Source of the DNA: Pelomonas lactea
Lineage (GTDB): Bacteria; Pseudomonadota; Gammaproteobacteria; Burkholderiales; Burkholderiaceae_C
Reading direction: 5' to 3'
Length of the DNA: 64,000 bases
Assembly (NCBI RefSeq): GCF_043555885.1
Contig: NZ_JBIGHX010000003.1
Span: 62,001-126,000 of the forward strand
A program made the position numbers and the translations under genes. Within the stretch, counting starts at the first letter, position 1. Each line of letters starts with the position of its first letter. Of this stretch, positions 1 to 8,890 are shown piece by piece. The notes below the pieces were generated by a model, which had not been told where the DNA came from, made no database searches, and was given only the letters and a program-made list of their open reading frames with translations.

Positions 1-1
1 C

Positions 2-97
2 TGCGGCTTCGAGCTGGAGGGCGTGTTGCGCCGCGACGCGCTGGGCGTGGACGGCACGCCGCGGGACACGGCGGTCTATTCGCGCATCACGGGGTGA
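2..97 (+). CDS. GNAT-family N-acetyltransferase, C-terminal end only
   Basis: An open frame enters from the left edge and stops at TGA 95-97, giving about 31 residues (GFELEGVLRRDAL... then TAVYSRITG). The G-F-x-x-E-G-x-x-R-x pattern followed by a short V-Y-S/A-x-x strand is the usual last section of RimJ/RimL-type GNAT acetyltransferases, where it closes the acetyl-CoA fold. The catalytic part lies outside the window, so the substrate cannot be stated. It converges with the phosphodiesterase gene, overlapping its 3' end by 11 bp. Confidence 0.6.
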   Translation, partial: CGFELEGVLRRDALGVDGTPRDTAVYSRITG

Positions 98-818
98 TGC
101 GGTCCACGCGGTCGGTGATGAGCCCGTCGATGCCGTCGGCGATCAGTTGCTCGGCGACCGGCACGTCGTTGACCGTGTAGACCAGTGCCCGCCAGCCCCG
201 GGCGTGCAGTCGCTCGATGAGCGCGCGGTCCATGAGCCGCCAGTTCGTGATGACGGCCACGACGCCCAGCGCCTCGGCGACTTCCGGCCAGCCGTCCCAC
301 AGCGTGTCCAGCAGCAGTGCGCGCGGCAGGCCCGGCTCGGTATCACGGGCGGCGACCAGCGCCTCCGGCTTGAAGCTGCTCAGCAGCGGCGGCACGTCGG
401 CGCCGGCCCAGAGCCTGGCGGCCTCGCGCGCCACGGTGGCGCCTGTCAGCGCCTCGGTGCCGGGGCAGGGCTTGATCTCGACGTTCAGCGCGCAGCCATT
501 GGCCAGGCAGAACTGTGCGATCTGCGCGAACGCGGGCAGCGGCTCGGCCGCGAAGGCGGGGCTGTGCCAGCTGCCGGCGTCCAGCAGCGCCAGGGCCTCC
601 CAGTCCTGCTCGGCCGGCGAGCCACGGCCGCTGGTAGTGCGGTCCAGCGTGTCGTCATGCAGCAGGAAGGCTTCGCCGTCGCGGCTGAGCTTCACATCGC
701 ATTCGAAGGCTCGATAGCCGAACTGCGCGCCCAGCCTGAATGCGGCCAGCGTGTTCTCCGGGGCAAGCTTGCCGGCGCCGCGGTGCGCGAGCCACAAGGG
801 GTAGGGCCAGGGCTTCAT
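87..818 (-). CDS. ugpQ: Glycerophosphodiester phosphodiesterase
   Basis: A 243-residue cytosolic GDPD-family enzyme that hydrolyses deacylated phospholipids (glycerophosphodiesters) to glycerol-3-phosphate and an alcohol. The N-terminus carries LAHRGAG followed by PENTLAAF, then ECDVKLSRDG and HDDTLDRTTSG, which supply the family's catalytic His and metal-binding Glu/Asp residues; NVEIKP follows near the middle. No signal peptide is seen, which fits the cytosolic UgpQ type. The reading frame is open 47 codons further upstream, but that part overlaps the divergent dehydrogenase gene; the ATG at 818 begins right before the family's first strand and is preferred. Confidence 0.9.
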   Translation of the reverse strand: MKPWPYPLWLAHRGAGKLAPENTLAAFRLGAQFGYRAFECDVKLSRDGEAFLLHDDTLDRTTSGRGSPAEQDWEALALLDAGSWHSPAFAAEPLPAFAQIAQFCLANGCALNVEIKPCPGTEALTGATVAREAARLWAGADVPPLLSSFKPEALVAARDTEPGLPRALLLDTLWDGWPEVAEALGVVAVITNWRLMDRALIERLHARGWRALVYTVNDVPVAEQLIADGIDGLITDRVDRITP

Positions 819-867
819 TCGCCCGATTCTGAAGGGAAATACCCCGCTGCGATAATTCCGCTCCTCT
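819..867 (+). promoter_or_regulatory. Putative promoter of the FAD/Fe-S dehydrogenase gene
   Basis: The 49-bp divergent gap holds a good -10 box, GATAAT at 851-856, only 11 bp before the ATG at 868. A possible poor -35 is TTCTGA at 827-832 (18-bp spacing). Transcription would start within a few bases of the ATG, giving an almost leaderless mRNA, and no Shine-Dalgarno sequence is visible. This is a sequence-only prediction. Confidence 0.35.
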
Positions 868-3800
868 ATGAACGCACCGCATCCCCTGATGCCGGCCGCC
901 GCTGATGTGGCCGACACCGTCGCCCACGACGCCCCGCGCCTGCGCGAGATCCCGTACAACTACACGTCGTTCTCCGACCGCGAGATCGTCATCCGCCTGC
1001 TGGGCTCCCGGGCCTGGACGCTGCTGGACCAGCTGCGTGGCGAGCGGCGCACGGGCCGATCCGCGCGCATGCTGTACGAGGTGCTGGGCGACATCTGGGT
1101 GGTGCAGCGCAACCCCTACCTGCAGGACGACCTGCTGGACAACCCCAAGCGCCGCGCCCAGCTGATCGAGGCCTTGCACCACCGCCTGGGTGAGGTGCAA
1201 AAGCGCCGCGACCCGGCGGGCGACCCGCAGCGCGACGCCGCCGTCGGCGAACTGCTGCAGGCCGCGCGCGGCGCGGTGGCCGAGTTCGACAAGTTCTTCG
1301 ACAGCACCGCGGCGCTGCGCAAGCGCGCCGCCAAGACGCTGGCCCGCCACACCGCCAAGGACAACATCAAGTTCGACGGCCTGTCCCGCGTGTCCCACGT
1401 GACGGACGCGACCGACTGGCGCGTGGAGTACCCGTTCGTCGTGCTCACGCCCGACACCGAGGCCGAGATGGCCGGTCTGGTGGGCGCCTGCTTCGAGCTG
1501 GGGCTGACCGTCATCCCGCGCGGCGGCGGCACGGGCTACACGGGCGGCGCGGTGCCGCTGGTGTGGAACAGCGCCGTCATCAACACCGAAAAGCTGGAGG
1601 CGCTGCGCGGCGTCGAGATGCTGACGCTGCCAGGCCTGGGCCGCGCGGTGCCGACCATCTTCAGCGAGGCCGGCGTCGTCACGCAGCGCGTGGCCGACAT
1701 GGCCGAGGCCAACGGCTTCGTCTTCGCGGTGGACCCGACGTCGGCCGAGGCCAGCTGCATCGGCGGCAATGTGGCCATGAACGCCGGCGGCAAGAAGGCC
1801 GTGCTGTGGGGCACGGCGCTGGACAACCTGGCCTCTTGGCGCATGGTGACGCCCGAGGCCAAGTGGCTGGAGGTCCATCGCCTCAACCACAACCTCGGCA
1901 AGATCCACGACGTGGAGGTCGCGAGCTTCGAGCTGCGCTACTTCGACGCCAGCGGCAAGACGCTGGAGAAGACCGAGCGCCTGGACATCCCCGGCCGCGT
2001 GTTCCGCAAGGAAGGCCTGGGCAAGGACGTCACGGACAAGTTCCTCGCCGGCCTGCCGGGCATCCAGAAGGAGGGCTGCGACGGCCTCATCACCAGCGCG
2101 CGCTGGATCGTGCACCGCATGCCGGCGCACACGCGCACCGTCTGCCTGGAGTTCTTCGGCAACCCCAAGGACTGCGTGCCCAGCATCGTCGACATCAAGG
2201 ACTACATGTTCTCGATTGCCGACACCGGCGTGCTGCTGGCGGGCCTGGAGCACCTTGACGACCGCTACCTGAAGGCGGTGGGCTACGCGACCAAGAGCAA
2301 GCGCGGCGGCTTCCCGAAGATGGTGCTGATCGGCGACATCGTCGGCGACGACGCGGACGCGGTGGCACGCGCCACCAGCGAGGTCGTGCGCCTGGCCAAC
2401 GGCCGCTCGGGCGAGGGCTTCGTGGCCGTCAGCCCGGATGCGCGCAAGAAGTTCTGGCTGGACCGCAAGCGCACCGCTGCGATCAGCAAGCACACGAACG
2501 CGTTCAAGGTGAACGAGGACGTCGTGATCCCGCTGCCCCGCATGGGCGAGTACACGCTGGGCATCGAGCGCATCAACATCGAACTCAGCCTGCGCAACAA
2601 GCTGGAACTGGTGGCGGCGCTGCAGGCGCTGTTCACCACCGGCAAGATCCCGCTGGGCAAGAGCGACGATGCCGGCGAGATTCCCAGCGCCGAGCTGCTG
2701 GAGGACCGCGTGCAGCAGGCGCTGGCGCTGCTGCGCGATGTGGGCGAGCTCTGGCAGGGCTGGTTGGCCGGGCTGGACGCCGGCTTCTTCGAGCAGCTGC
2801 AGACGCACGAGCTGCGCGCGTCGTGGAAGACGCAGATCCTGAAGCCGCTGCAGAGCATCTTCAGCGGCGCGGCGTTCGAGCCGCTGGTCCAGGAGCTCAA
2901 GCGCATTCACAAGGACGTGCTGCGCGGCCGCGTGTGGGTGGCCCTGCACATGCATGCCGGCGACGGCAACGTGCACACCAACATCCCCGTCAACAGCGAC
3001 AACTACCAGATGCTGCAGACGGCCCACGAGGCCGTGGCGCGCATCATGACGCTGGCGCGCAGCCTGGACGGCGTGATCTCTGGCGAGCACGGCATCGGCA
3101 TCACGAAGATCGAGTTCCTCACCGATGCGGAGCTCGCCAACTTCACCGAGTACAAGAGAAGAGTCGACCCGGAAGGCCGCTTCAACAAGGGCAAGCTGCT
3201 CAAGAGCGATGCGCTGCCGGCCGGCCTGCATTCCGACTTAAGAAACGCCTACACGCCGTCCTTCGGCCTGATGGGGCATGAGTCGCTGATCATGCAGCAG
3301 AGCGACATCGGCGCCATCGCGAACTCGGTGAAGGACTGCCTGCGCTGCGGCAAGTGCAAGCCGGTCTGCGCCACGCACGTGCCGCGCGCCAACCTGCTCT
3401 ACAGCCCGCGCAACAAGATCCTGGCGACGTCGCTGCTGGTCGAGGCCTTCCTGTACGAGGAGCAGACGCGCCGCGGCGTGTCGATCAAGCACTGGCAGGA
3501 GTTCGAGGACGTGGCCGACCACTGCACGGTCTGCCACAAGTGCCTGACGCCGTGCCCGGTCAAGATCGACTTCGGCGACGTGACGATGAACATGCGCAAC
3601 CTGTTGCGCAAGATGGGCCAGAAGACCTGGCGCCCCGGCAACGCGGCGGCCATGTTCATGCTCAACGCCACCAACCCCGAGACCATCAAGCTGGCCCGCA
3701 CGGCCATGGTGGGAGTGGGCATGAAGGCGCAGCGCCTGGCCGTGGACCTGTTCAAGCCGGCCGGCCGCAAGCAGACGAGCGCGCCGCGCGCGACCGTCGG

Positions 3801-4746
3801 CGCCGCGCCGATCAAGGAACAGGTCATCCACTTCATCAACAAGAAGCTGCCCGGCGGCCTGCCCAAGAAAACGGCGCGGGCGCTGCTGGACATCGAGGAC
3901 AAGGACTACGTGCCCATCATCCGCCCGCCGGCCACGCCGAGTGAGACGGAGGCCGTGTTCTATTTCCCCGGCTGCGGCTCCGAGCGCCTGTTCAGCCAGG
4001 TCGGCCTGGCCACGCAGGCCATGCTGTGGCATGCCGGCGTGCAGACGGTGCTGCCGCCCGGCTACTTGTGCTGCGGCTACCCGCAGCGGGGCTCGGGCCA
4101 GTTCGACAAGGCCGAGAAGATGATCACCGACAACCGGGTGCTCTTCCACCGCGTGGCCAACACGCTGAACTACCTCGACATCAAGACCGTCGTGGTGTCC
4201 TGCGGCACCTGCTACGACCAGCTGCAGGGCTACAAGTTCGAGGAGATCTTCCCCGGCTGCCGCATCATCGACATCCACGAGTACCTGCTGGAAAAGGGCA
4301 TCACGCTGGGCTCCAAGCAGAGCTACCTCTATCACGACCCCTGCCACACGCCGATGAAGCTGCAGGAGCCGATGAAGACGGTGAAGGCGCTGGTGGGCAC
4401 GGAAGTCGTCAAGAGCGAGCGCTGCTGCGGCGAGAGCGGCACGCTGGGCGTCACGCGGCCGGACATCGCCACGCAGGTGCGCTTCCGCAAGGAAGAGGAG
4501 CTGCGCAAGACCGAGGCGCAGCTGCGCGACAGCGGCAAGGTCGGCGCGCAGGACAACCTCAAGATCCTGACGTCGTGCCCCAGCTGCCTGCAGGGCCTGA
4601 CGCGCTACGGCGACGACCTGCAGAACGGCCTGCTCGAGGCCGACTACATCGTCGTCGAGATGGCCAAACAGATCCTCGGCGAGAACTGGATGCCGGACTA
4701 CGTGGCCAAGGCCAACAACGGCGGCATCGAGCGGGTGCTGGTGTGA
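868..4746 (+). CDS. DUF3683-type FAD/FMN-binding oxidoreductase with 4Fe-4S and CCG domains
   Basis: A 1292-residue single-chain oxidoreductase. Residues about 20-150 match the N-terminal DUF3683 region. A PCMH-type FAD domain begins near residue 186 (RGGGTGYTGGAVPL), continues with GGNVAMNAGGKK, and ends in a D-lactate/glycolate-oxidase-like C-lobe (HMHAGDGNVHTN, GEHGIGITK). Two ferredoxin-like clusters follow (CxxCxxCxxxC near residues 825 and 886), then two CCG domains (PGCGSE 1033 with CCGYPQ 1067; HDPCHT 1155 with CCGESG 1185) as in glycolate oxidase GlcF and heterodisulfide reductases. It is in effect GlcD and GlcF fused, and probably oxidises a 2-hydroxyacid and passes electrons to quinone at the membrane face. 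Physiological substrate unknown. The last 4 bp overlap the downstream oxygenase. Confidence 0.85.
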   Translation: MNAPHPLMPAAADVADTVAHDAPRLREIPYNYTSFSDREIVIRLLGSRAWTLLDQLRGERRTGRSARMLYEVLGDIWVVQRNPYLQDDLLDNPKRRAQLIEALHHRLGEVQKRRDPAGDPQRDAAVGELLQAARGAVAEFDKFFDSTAALRKRAAKTLARHTAKDNIKFDGLSRVSHVTDATDWRVEYPFVVLTPDTEAEMAGLVGACFELGLTVIPRGGGTGYTGGAVPLVWNSAVINTEKLEALRGVEMLTLPGLGRAVPTIFSEAGVVTQRVADMAEANGFVFAVDPTSAEASCIGGNVAMNAGGKKAVLWGTALDNLASWRMVTPEAKWLEVHRLNHNLGKIHDVEVASFELRYFDASGKTLEKTERLDIPGRVFRKEGLGKDVTDKFLAGLPGIQKEGCDGLITSARWIVHRMPAHTRTVCLEFFGNPKDCVPSIVDIKDYMFSIADTGVLLAGLEHLDDRYLKAVGYATKSKRGGFPKMVLIGDIVGDDADAVARATSEVVRLANGRSGEGFVAVSPDARKKFWLDRKRTAAISKHTNAFKVNEDVVIPLPRMGEYTLGIERINIELSLRNKLELVAALQALFTTGKIPLGKSDDAGEIPSAELLEDRVQQALALLRDVGELWQGWLAGLDAGFFEQLQTHELRASWKTQILKPLQSIFSGAAFEPLVQELKRIHKDVLRGRVWVALHMHAGDGNVHTNIPVNSDNYQMLQTAHEAVARIMTLARSLDGVISGEHGIGITKIEFLTDAELANFTEYKRRVDPEGRFNKGKLLKSDALPAGLHSDLRNAYTPSFGLMGHESLIMQQSDIGAIANSVKDCLRCGKCKPVCATHVPRANLLYSPRNKILATSLLVEAFLYEEQTRRGVSIKHWQEFEDVADHCTVCHKCLTPCPVKIDFGDVTMNMRNLLRKMGQKTWRPGNAAAMFMLNATNPETIKLARTAMVGVGMKAQRLAVDLFKPAGRKQTSAPRATVGAAPIKEQVIHFINKKLPGGLPKKTARALLDIEDKDYVPIIRPPATPSETEAVFYFPGCGSERLFSQVGLATQAMLWHAGVQTVLPPGYLCCGYPQRGSGQFDKAEKMITDNRVLFHRVANTLNYLDIKTVVVSCGTCYDQLQGYKFEEIFPGCRIIDIHEYLLEKGITLGSKQSYLYHDPCHTPMKLQEPMKTVKALVGTEVVKSERCCGESGTLGVTRPDIATQVRFRKEEELRKTEAQLRDSGKVGAQDNLKILTSCPSCLQGLTRYGDDLQNGLLEADYIVVEMAKQILGENWMPDYVAKANNGGIERVLV

Positions 4747-5135
4747 CCCTGGGCGGCTACCTGCGCGCCGCCTTCCGGTGGCAGCGCGGGCGCCAGGGCA
4801 GCGGCTACGACAAGATGCTGCTGCTCACGGCACGCTGGCCGCTGCCGTTCGACAGCTACCTGATCCGCTACCCCGAGGGCAGCGCCATTCCGCCCCACGC
4901 CGACCCGGTGCAGGCCGGGCGCCACTACCGGCTCAACATCGTGCTGAAGGCCTCGCCGCGCGGCGGCGAGTTCGTCTGCGCCACGCCCATCTGGCAAAGC
5001 CGGCGCATCAAGTTCTTCCGGCCCGACACCTGCGAGCATAGCGTGACGCGCGTCGAAGGCGGCAGCCGCTATGTGCTGTCCGTCGGCTGGGTGCTGAAAG
5101 ACCACCCGCACGCCATCCAGCACGGGCCCGAGTAG
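4743..5135 (+). CDS. Small 2OG-Fe(II) oxygenase-like protein
   Basis: A 130-residue protein beginning at GTG 4743, which overlaps the preceding stop (GTGA), so translation is likely coupled. The core double-stranded beta-helix motifs are present: H52-x-D54 (PPHADP), H99 (CEHSV) and R109 (SRYVLSVGW), the expected Fe(II) triad and the arginine that holds 2-oxoglutarate. It is short for the family and has little N-terminal structure beyond the core, as in several uncharacterised bacterial members. The substrate is unknown; pairing with the hydroxyacid dehydrogenase suggests a shared pathway, but that is inference. Confidence 0.65.
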   Translation: MTLGGYLRAAFRWQRGRQGSGYDKMLLLTARWPLPFDSYLIRYPEGSAIPPHADPVQAGRHYRLNIVLKASPRGGEFVCATPIWQSRRIKFFRPDTCEHSVTRVEGGSRYVLSVGWVLKDHPHAIQHGPE

Positions 5136-5391
5136 GCAGGAGATCCTCGGCACATCAGGGATTTGGCCTGAGCAGGGCGCCAGAAGGTGTCCGACGCGCA
5201 AGCGGTGGACATAGGCTTGGGTATGGGAGGTGGATTCCGGCTTCCTGATGAAGGTCCCGTGTCGGGTCTCCCGAGGCCGTCGCTGATTCAGGGGGCAGTC
5301 GTGCGCTGCCGACTGCAGCTCCCGTCACAGGCGCTGCACACCGCATTCCTAGAGTCGCTCGCCATCCCGACTCTTCTCTCCGGAGTGCCCC

Positions 5392-7581
5392 ATGTTCCCC
5401 AATGATCGCCGCGGCTTCCTGCGTAGCCTGGGCCAGGCCGCTGGCGCCAGCGCCATGCTGGCCAGCTTCCCGCCCGCCATCCAGCGCGCACTGGCCATCC
5501 CCGCCAACCAGCGCACCGGCACCTTGCACGATGTCGAGCACATCGTCATCCTGACGCAGGAGAACCGCTCCTTCGACCACTATTTCGGCACGCTGGCCGG
5601 CGTACGCGGCTTTGCCGACCCGTTCCCCGTGCCCACGCTGGACCGCCCCGGCACCTTCACCGGCAAGACCGTGTTCGTGCAGCCCAACGGCGGTGGCGCG
5701 AAGGTGCCGGGCCGGCCCGACTGGGGTGGCCAGCGCACGGCCATCGCGCCCTTCCACCTGAACACGCAGCAGGACTTCTCCGTCATGCGCGTCGCCGGCA
5801 CGCCGCATTCGTGGGCCGACGCGCAGGCCGCTTGGGACCACGGCCGCATGAACAACTGGCCCGCGGCCAAGCAGGCGCATTCGCTGGGCTACTTCAAGGA
5901 AGCTGACATCCCGTTCCAGTTCGCGCTGGCGCGTGCCTTCACGCTGTGCGACCACTACCACTGCGCCGCGCAGACCGGCACCAACACCAACCGCCTGTTC
6001 CTGTGGAGTGGCGGCAACGACCCGCTGGCGCTGGCCGGCGGCCCGTCCACCGACAACAGCCACGACTGGTTCAACGAGAACCCGTCCACCGACTACACCT
6101 GGACGACCTATCCCGAGCGCCTGCAGTCCGCCGGCATCAGCTGGCAGGTCTACCAGAACATGGACGACAACTTCACGGACAACTCGCTCGCCGGATTCCG
6201 TCCGTTCCGTGACGCCTGGTACGGGCGCCCGGGCTACTCGGCGCAGTTGAAGGCGCGTGGCGTCAGCACGCGTGACCTCGACATGCTCAAGGCCGATGTG
6301 CAGGCCAACCGGCTGCCGCAGGTGTCGTGGATCGTCGCGACCGCCGAGGGCTCCGAGCATCCGGGCCCGTCCAGCCCCGCGTCGGGTGCCGACTACACGG
6401 CCCGCGTGCTGGACGCGCTGACGTCCAACCCGGAGGTCTGGTCCAAGACCGTGCTGTTCATCAACTTCGACGAGAACGATGGCTTCTTCGACCACCTGCC
6501 GCCGCCAGCGGCGCCGTCGTACCAGACCTACGACGCAGACCCGGCCAAGGCGGTCCTCGCGGGCGCGTCGACCGTGGACACGACCGGCGAGTACCACCAC
6601 GTGCTCAACGGCAGCTCACCGACCTACCAGCACCGCAACTACGGCATGGGGCCACGCGTGCCGATGTACGTCGTGTCGCCGTGGACCAAGGGCGGCTGGG
6701 TCAACTCCCAGGTCCACGACCACACGTCGGTCATCCGCTTCATCGAGGCCCGTTTCGGCGTGCAGGAGCCGCTGATCACGCCGTGGCGCCGCGCCGTCAG
6801 CGGCAACCTGGTGGGTTGCTTCGACTTCGCTCACCCGGAGGACAGCGCCTTCGTGCAGAACCTGCCGGCTACGGCCGCGCTGCGCGCCCGTGCGCTGACG
6901 CTGCCGGGCACCAAGACGCCAGCCACGCCCACCACGCTGGCCGCGCCGGTCCAGGAGGCCGGCCTGCGCATGGCCCGCGCGCTGCCGTACGAACTGCAGG
7001 TGCAGGCGAACGCCGCGGCATCCGGCGTCACGCTGCGCTTCGAGAACGCTGGCGAGGCCGGTGCGGTCTTCCACGTCTACAACCGTCTCGCGCTGGACCA
7101 GATCCCGCGCCGCTACACGGTCGAGGCCGGCAAGCAGCTCGATGGCGTCTGGGCCGGTGCTGCCGGCGCCGCCTACGACCTGTGGGTGCTTGGCCCGAAT
7201 GGCTTCCACCGCCATTTCACCGGCAACCTGCCCAAGGCCGGCGTGGCCCAGGCCCAACCCGGTGTGACGGTGAAGGCCGACCCCGTCTTCCTGGAGCTGG
7301 TGCTGGAACTGCGCAACGCAGGCACCAAGCCTTGCACCTTCGTGCTGCAGACGCACCGCTACGCGACCGCGCCCAACCGCAACTGGATCGTCGCGGCCGG
7401 CAGTGTGCAGACCGTTCGCGTCCCTGTGGACAGCGAGCACCGCTGGTACGACTTCAGCCTGAAGGCCGCCGAGGTCGCCGGCTTCGGCGTACGCCTGGCA
7501 GGCCACCTGGAGAACGGCGAACCCTCCGTCAGCGACCCGGCCATGCATGGCCCCGCCGTGCTCGACCAGACCCGCCCCTGA
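5392..7581 (+). CDS. plcN: Phosphocholine-specific phospholipase C, Tat-exported
   Basis: A 729-residue enzyme that releases phosphorylcholine or related head groups from phospholipids outside the cytoplasm. The N-terminus has a twin-arginine signal (DRRGFLRSLG, hydrophobic stretch, then ALA). The alkaline-phosphatase-like catalytic domain begins at QENRSFDHYFGTL near residue 57, with later metal-site segments such as NFDENDGFFDH and TSVIRFIEARFG. The C-terminal 200 residues contain two beta-rich repeats (LPYELQVQ...; DPVFLELVLELRN...) matching the DUF756-type tails of this family. Length is typical. A PEP-CTERM-like gene begins 25 bp downstream and is probably co-transcribed. Non-haemolytic PlcN versus haemolytic PlcH type cannot be settled by eye. 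Confidence 0.88.
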   Translation: MFPNDRRGFLRSLGQAAGASAMLASFPPAIQRALAIPANQRTGTLHDVEHIVILTQENRSFDHYFGTLAGVRGFADPFPVPTLDRPGTFTGKTVFVQPNGGGAKVPGRPDWGGQRTAIAPFHLNTQQDFSVMRVAGTPHSWADAQAAWDHGRMNNWPAAKQAHSLGYFKEADIPFQFALARAFTLCDHYHCAAQTGTNTNRLFLWSGGNDPLALAGGPSTDNSHDWFNENPSTDYTWTTYPERLQSAGISWQVYQNMDDNFTDNSLAGFRPFRDAWYGRPGYSAQLKARGVSTRDLDMLKADVQANRLPQVSWIVATAEGSEHPGPSSPASGADYTARVLDALTSNPEVWSKTVLFINFDENDGFFDHLPPPAAPSYQTYDADPAKAVLAGASTVDTTGEYHHVLNGSSPTYQHRNYGMGPRVPMYVVSPWTKGGWVNSQVHDHTSVIRFIEARFGVQEPLITPWRRAVSGNLVGCFDFAHPEDSAFVQNLPATAALRARALTLPGTKTPATPTTLAAPVQEAGLRMARALPYELQVQANAAASGVTLRFENAGEAGAVFHVYNRLALDQIPRRYTVEAGKQLDGVWAGAAGAAYDLWVLGPNGFHRHFTGNLPKAGVAQAQPGVTVKADPVFLELVLELRNAGTKPCTFVLQTHRYATAPNRNWIVAAGSVQTVRVPVDSEHRWYDFSLKAAEVAGFGVRLAGHLENGEPSVSDPAMHGPAVLDQTRP

Positions 7582-7606
7582 ACCCTTCCCGCATCAAGAG
7601 ACTTTC

Positions 7607-8260
7607 ATGATCAAGCACACCCTCGCCCTGGCATTCATGGCGCTCAGCCTGGGCGCACAGGCGCAAGCCACGCTCGGCACCAACCTCATCATCAACGGCG
7701 ATGCCGAGAGCGGCGTCGCCGGATGGACGGGCTTCGACGGCTACTCGATGTTCCAGTCGGTCGACTACGGCAGCAACTGGGTGCTCCCCACGCAGCCCGG
7801 CCCGGCGAACCGTGGCAGCAAGATGTTCACCGGCCTGGCGGCACAGGCGGCAGGCTTCCAGACCATCGCGCTCGGCGCGCTGGCCGGCCAGTCGCTGCAC
7901 TACGACCTGAGCGGCTACCTCGGTGGCTGGGCGGCGCAGGGCGACAACGCGCTGCTCTACGTGTCGTTCCTCGACACGTTGGGCAACGAGATCGGTTCCG
8001 CCAGCATCGGTCCCGTGACGCCGGCCGACCGCAACAACCAGACCGGCCTGTTCCTGCGCACAGCATCGGGTGTGCTGCCCGTCGGCACGACCTCGCTGCA
8101 GTTCTCGCTGTCGATGGAGCGCATGGGCGGGGGTGACAACGACGGCTACGCCGACAGCCTGTCGTTCGTCGTCAGCAGCGTGCCGGAAGGCAGCACGCTG
8201 GCCTATGCGCTGGCAGGCCTGAGCCTGCTGGGGGGCCTGGCCGCGCGGCGTCGCGCCTGA
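7607..8260 (+). CDS. PEP-CTERM-like secreted protein with variant PEG motif
   Basis: A 217-residue exported protein: signal peptide MIKHTLALAFMALSLGAQAQA, then a beta-rich region starting LIINGDAESG, the opening seen in many PEP-CTERM proteins with a carbohydrate-binding-like jelly roll. The C-terminus is VPEGSTLAYALAG, a hydrophobic segment, then AARRRA, matching the tripartite exosortase sorting signal except that the usual P-E-P is P-E-G. The exosortase gene xrtB lies in this window at 53.5 kb and is the natural processing enzyme. Function of the mature domain is unknown. The preceding phospholipase C gene ends 25 bp upstream. Confidence 0.75.
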   Translation: MIKHTLALAFMALSLGAQAQATLGTNLIINGDAESGVAGWTGFDGYSMFQSVDYGSNWVLPTQPGPANRGSKMFTGLAAQAAGFQTIALGALAGQSLHYDLSGYLGGWAAQGDNALLYVSFLDTLGNEIGSASIGPVTPADRNNQTGLFLRTASGVLPVGTTSLQFSLSMERMGGGDNDGYADSLSFVVSSVPEGSTLAYALAGLSLLGGLAARRRA

Positions 8261-8449
8261 ACGGGGCCGTGCCGGGGGCGCAGCCTGGGAAGGCAGGGAA
8301 CGCGACGTCCTGGCACGCGGTGCGCTGATCGCCGCCGGCGACCGGCGGTCGGCGTGCGCTCGCCCGGCGCATACAGTGCCGTTGCGCCGGCCGACCGAAG
8401 CGACGACGAGCGATCGCCTGTTGCCGACGCGCCCCTGAAAGGTACTCGA

Positions 8450-8890
8450 ATGAAATGCCCGCTTTGCACGGGCGACGGCGGCCTCGTCGTCGCGCGCACC
8501 GACAGTTTTCGCGTCATCCGCGTCGTCGACGGTGATGAAGCCCGCCGCTTCCCGGCGTTCTATCGGCTCGTCTGGACTGACCATGTCGCCGAGTTCAGCG
8601 ACCTCCCGGATACGGACAGACACGCCTGCATGGACGCTGTCACCGAGATCGAGCGGGTTCTGAGGTCTTTGCTCGCGCCCACCAAGGTCAACCTGGCCGC
8701 GTTGGGCAATGTCGTGCCGCATCTGCACTGGCACGTCATTGCCCGCTTCGACTGGGACAGCCACTTCCCCGCACCCGTGTGGGCCGCACCGCAGCGCGAC
8801 GAGGTGGTGGGCGGTGCGGCCGCGCGCCTCGCGCAGCCGCTGGCGGCGGTGGACGCCGCCATCGCCGCGGCGATCAGCCGCCGCTGCTGA
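8450..8890 (+). CDS. HIT family protein
   Basis: A 146-residue cytosolic protein of the histidine-triad superfamily, which hydrolyses or transfers nucleotidyl groups. The triad HLHWHVIARF near residues 93-102 fits H-x-H-x-H followed by two hydrophobics. CPLC at the N-terminus (residues 3-6) is a zinc-knuckle-like pair common in this branch. The ATG at 8450 is preferred over an upstream in-frame start because the homologous domain starts there (MKCPLC). It converges with and overlaps the next gene by 17 bp. Natural substrate unknown. Confidence 0.85.
   Translation: MKCPLCTGDGGLVVARTDSFRVIRVVDGDEARRFPAFYRLVWTDHVAEFSDLPDTDRHACMDAVTEIERVLRSLLAPTKVNLAALGNVVPHLHWHVIARFDWDSHFPAPVWAAPQRDEVVGGAAARLAQPLAAVDAAIAAAISRRC

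Noticed and set aside
655..3231. 858-codon open frame on the minus strand opposite the FAD/Fe-S dehydrogenase
   Set aside because: Its translation is low-complexity Arg/His/Gln/Val/Leu with no domain, the mirror of a GC-rich coding strand; the + strand protein has clear cofactor motifs.
5320..5345. Possible Pho box before the phospholipase C gene
   Set aside because: CCGTCAC and GCTGCAC match the CTGTCAT repeats too poorly to claim, although phosphate control of this enzyme is common.
8332..8348. Hairpin CCGCCGG-CGA-CCGGCGG between the PEP-CTERM-like and HIT genes
   Set aside because: Short stem, 3-nt loop, no T-run; such palindromes are frequent by chance at this GC content.
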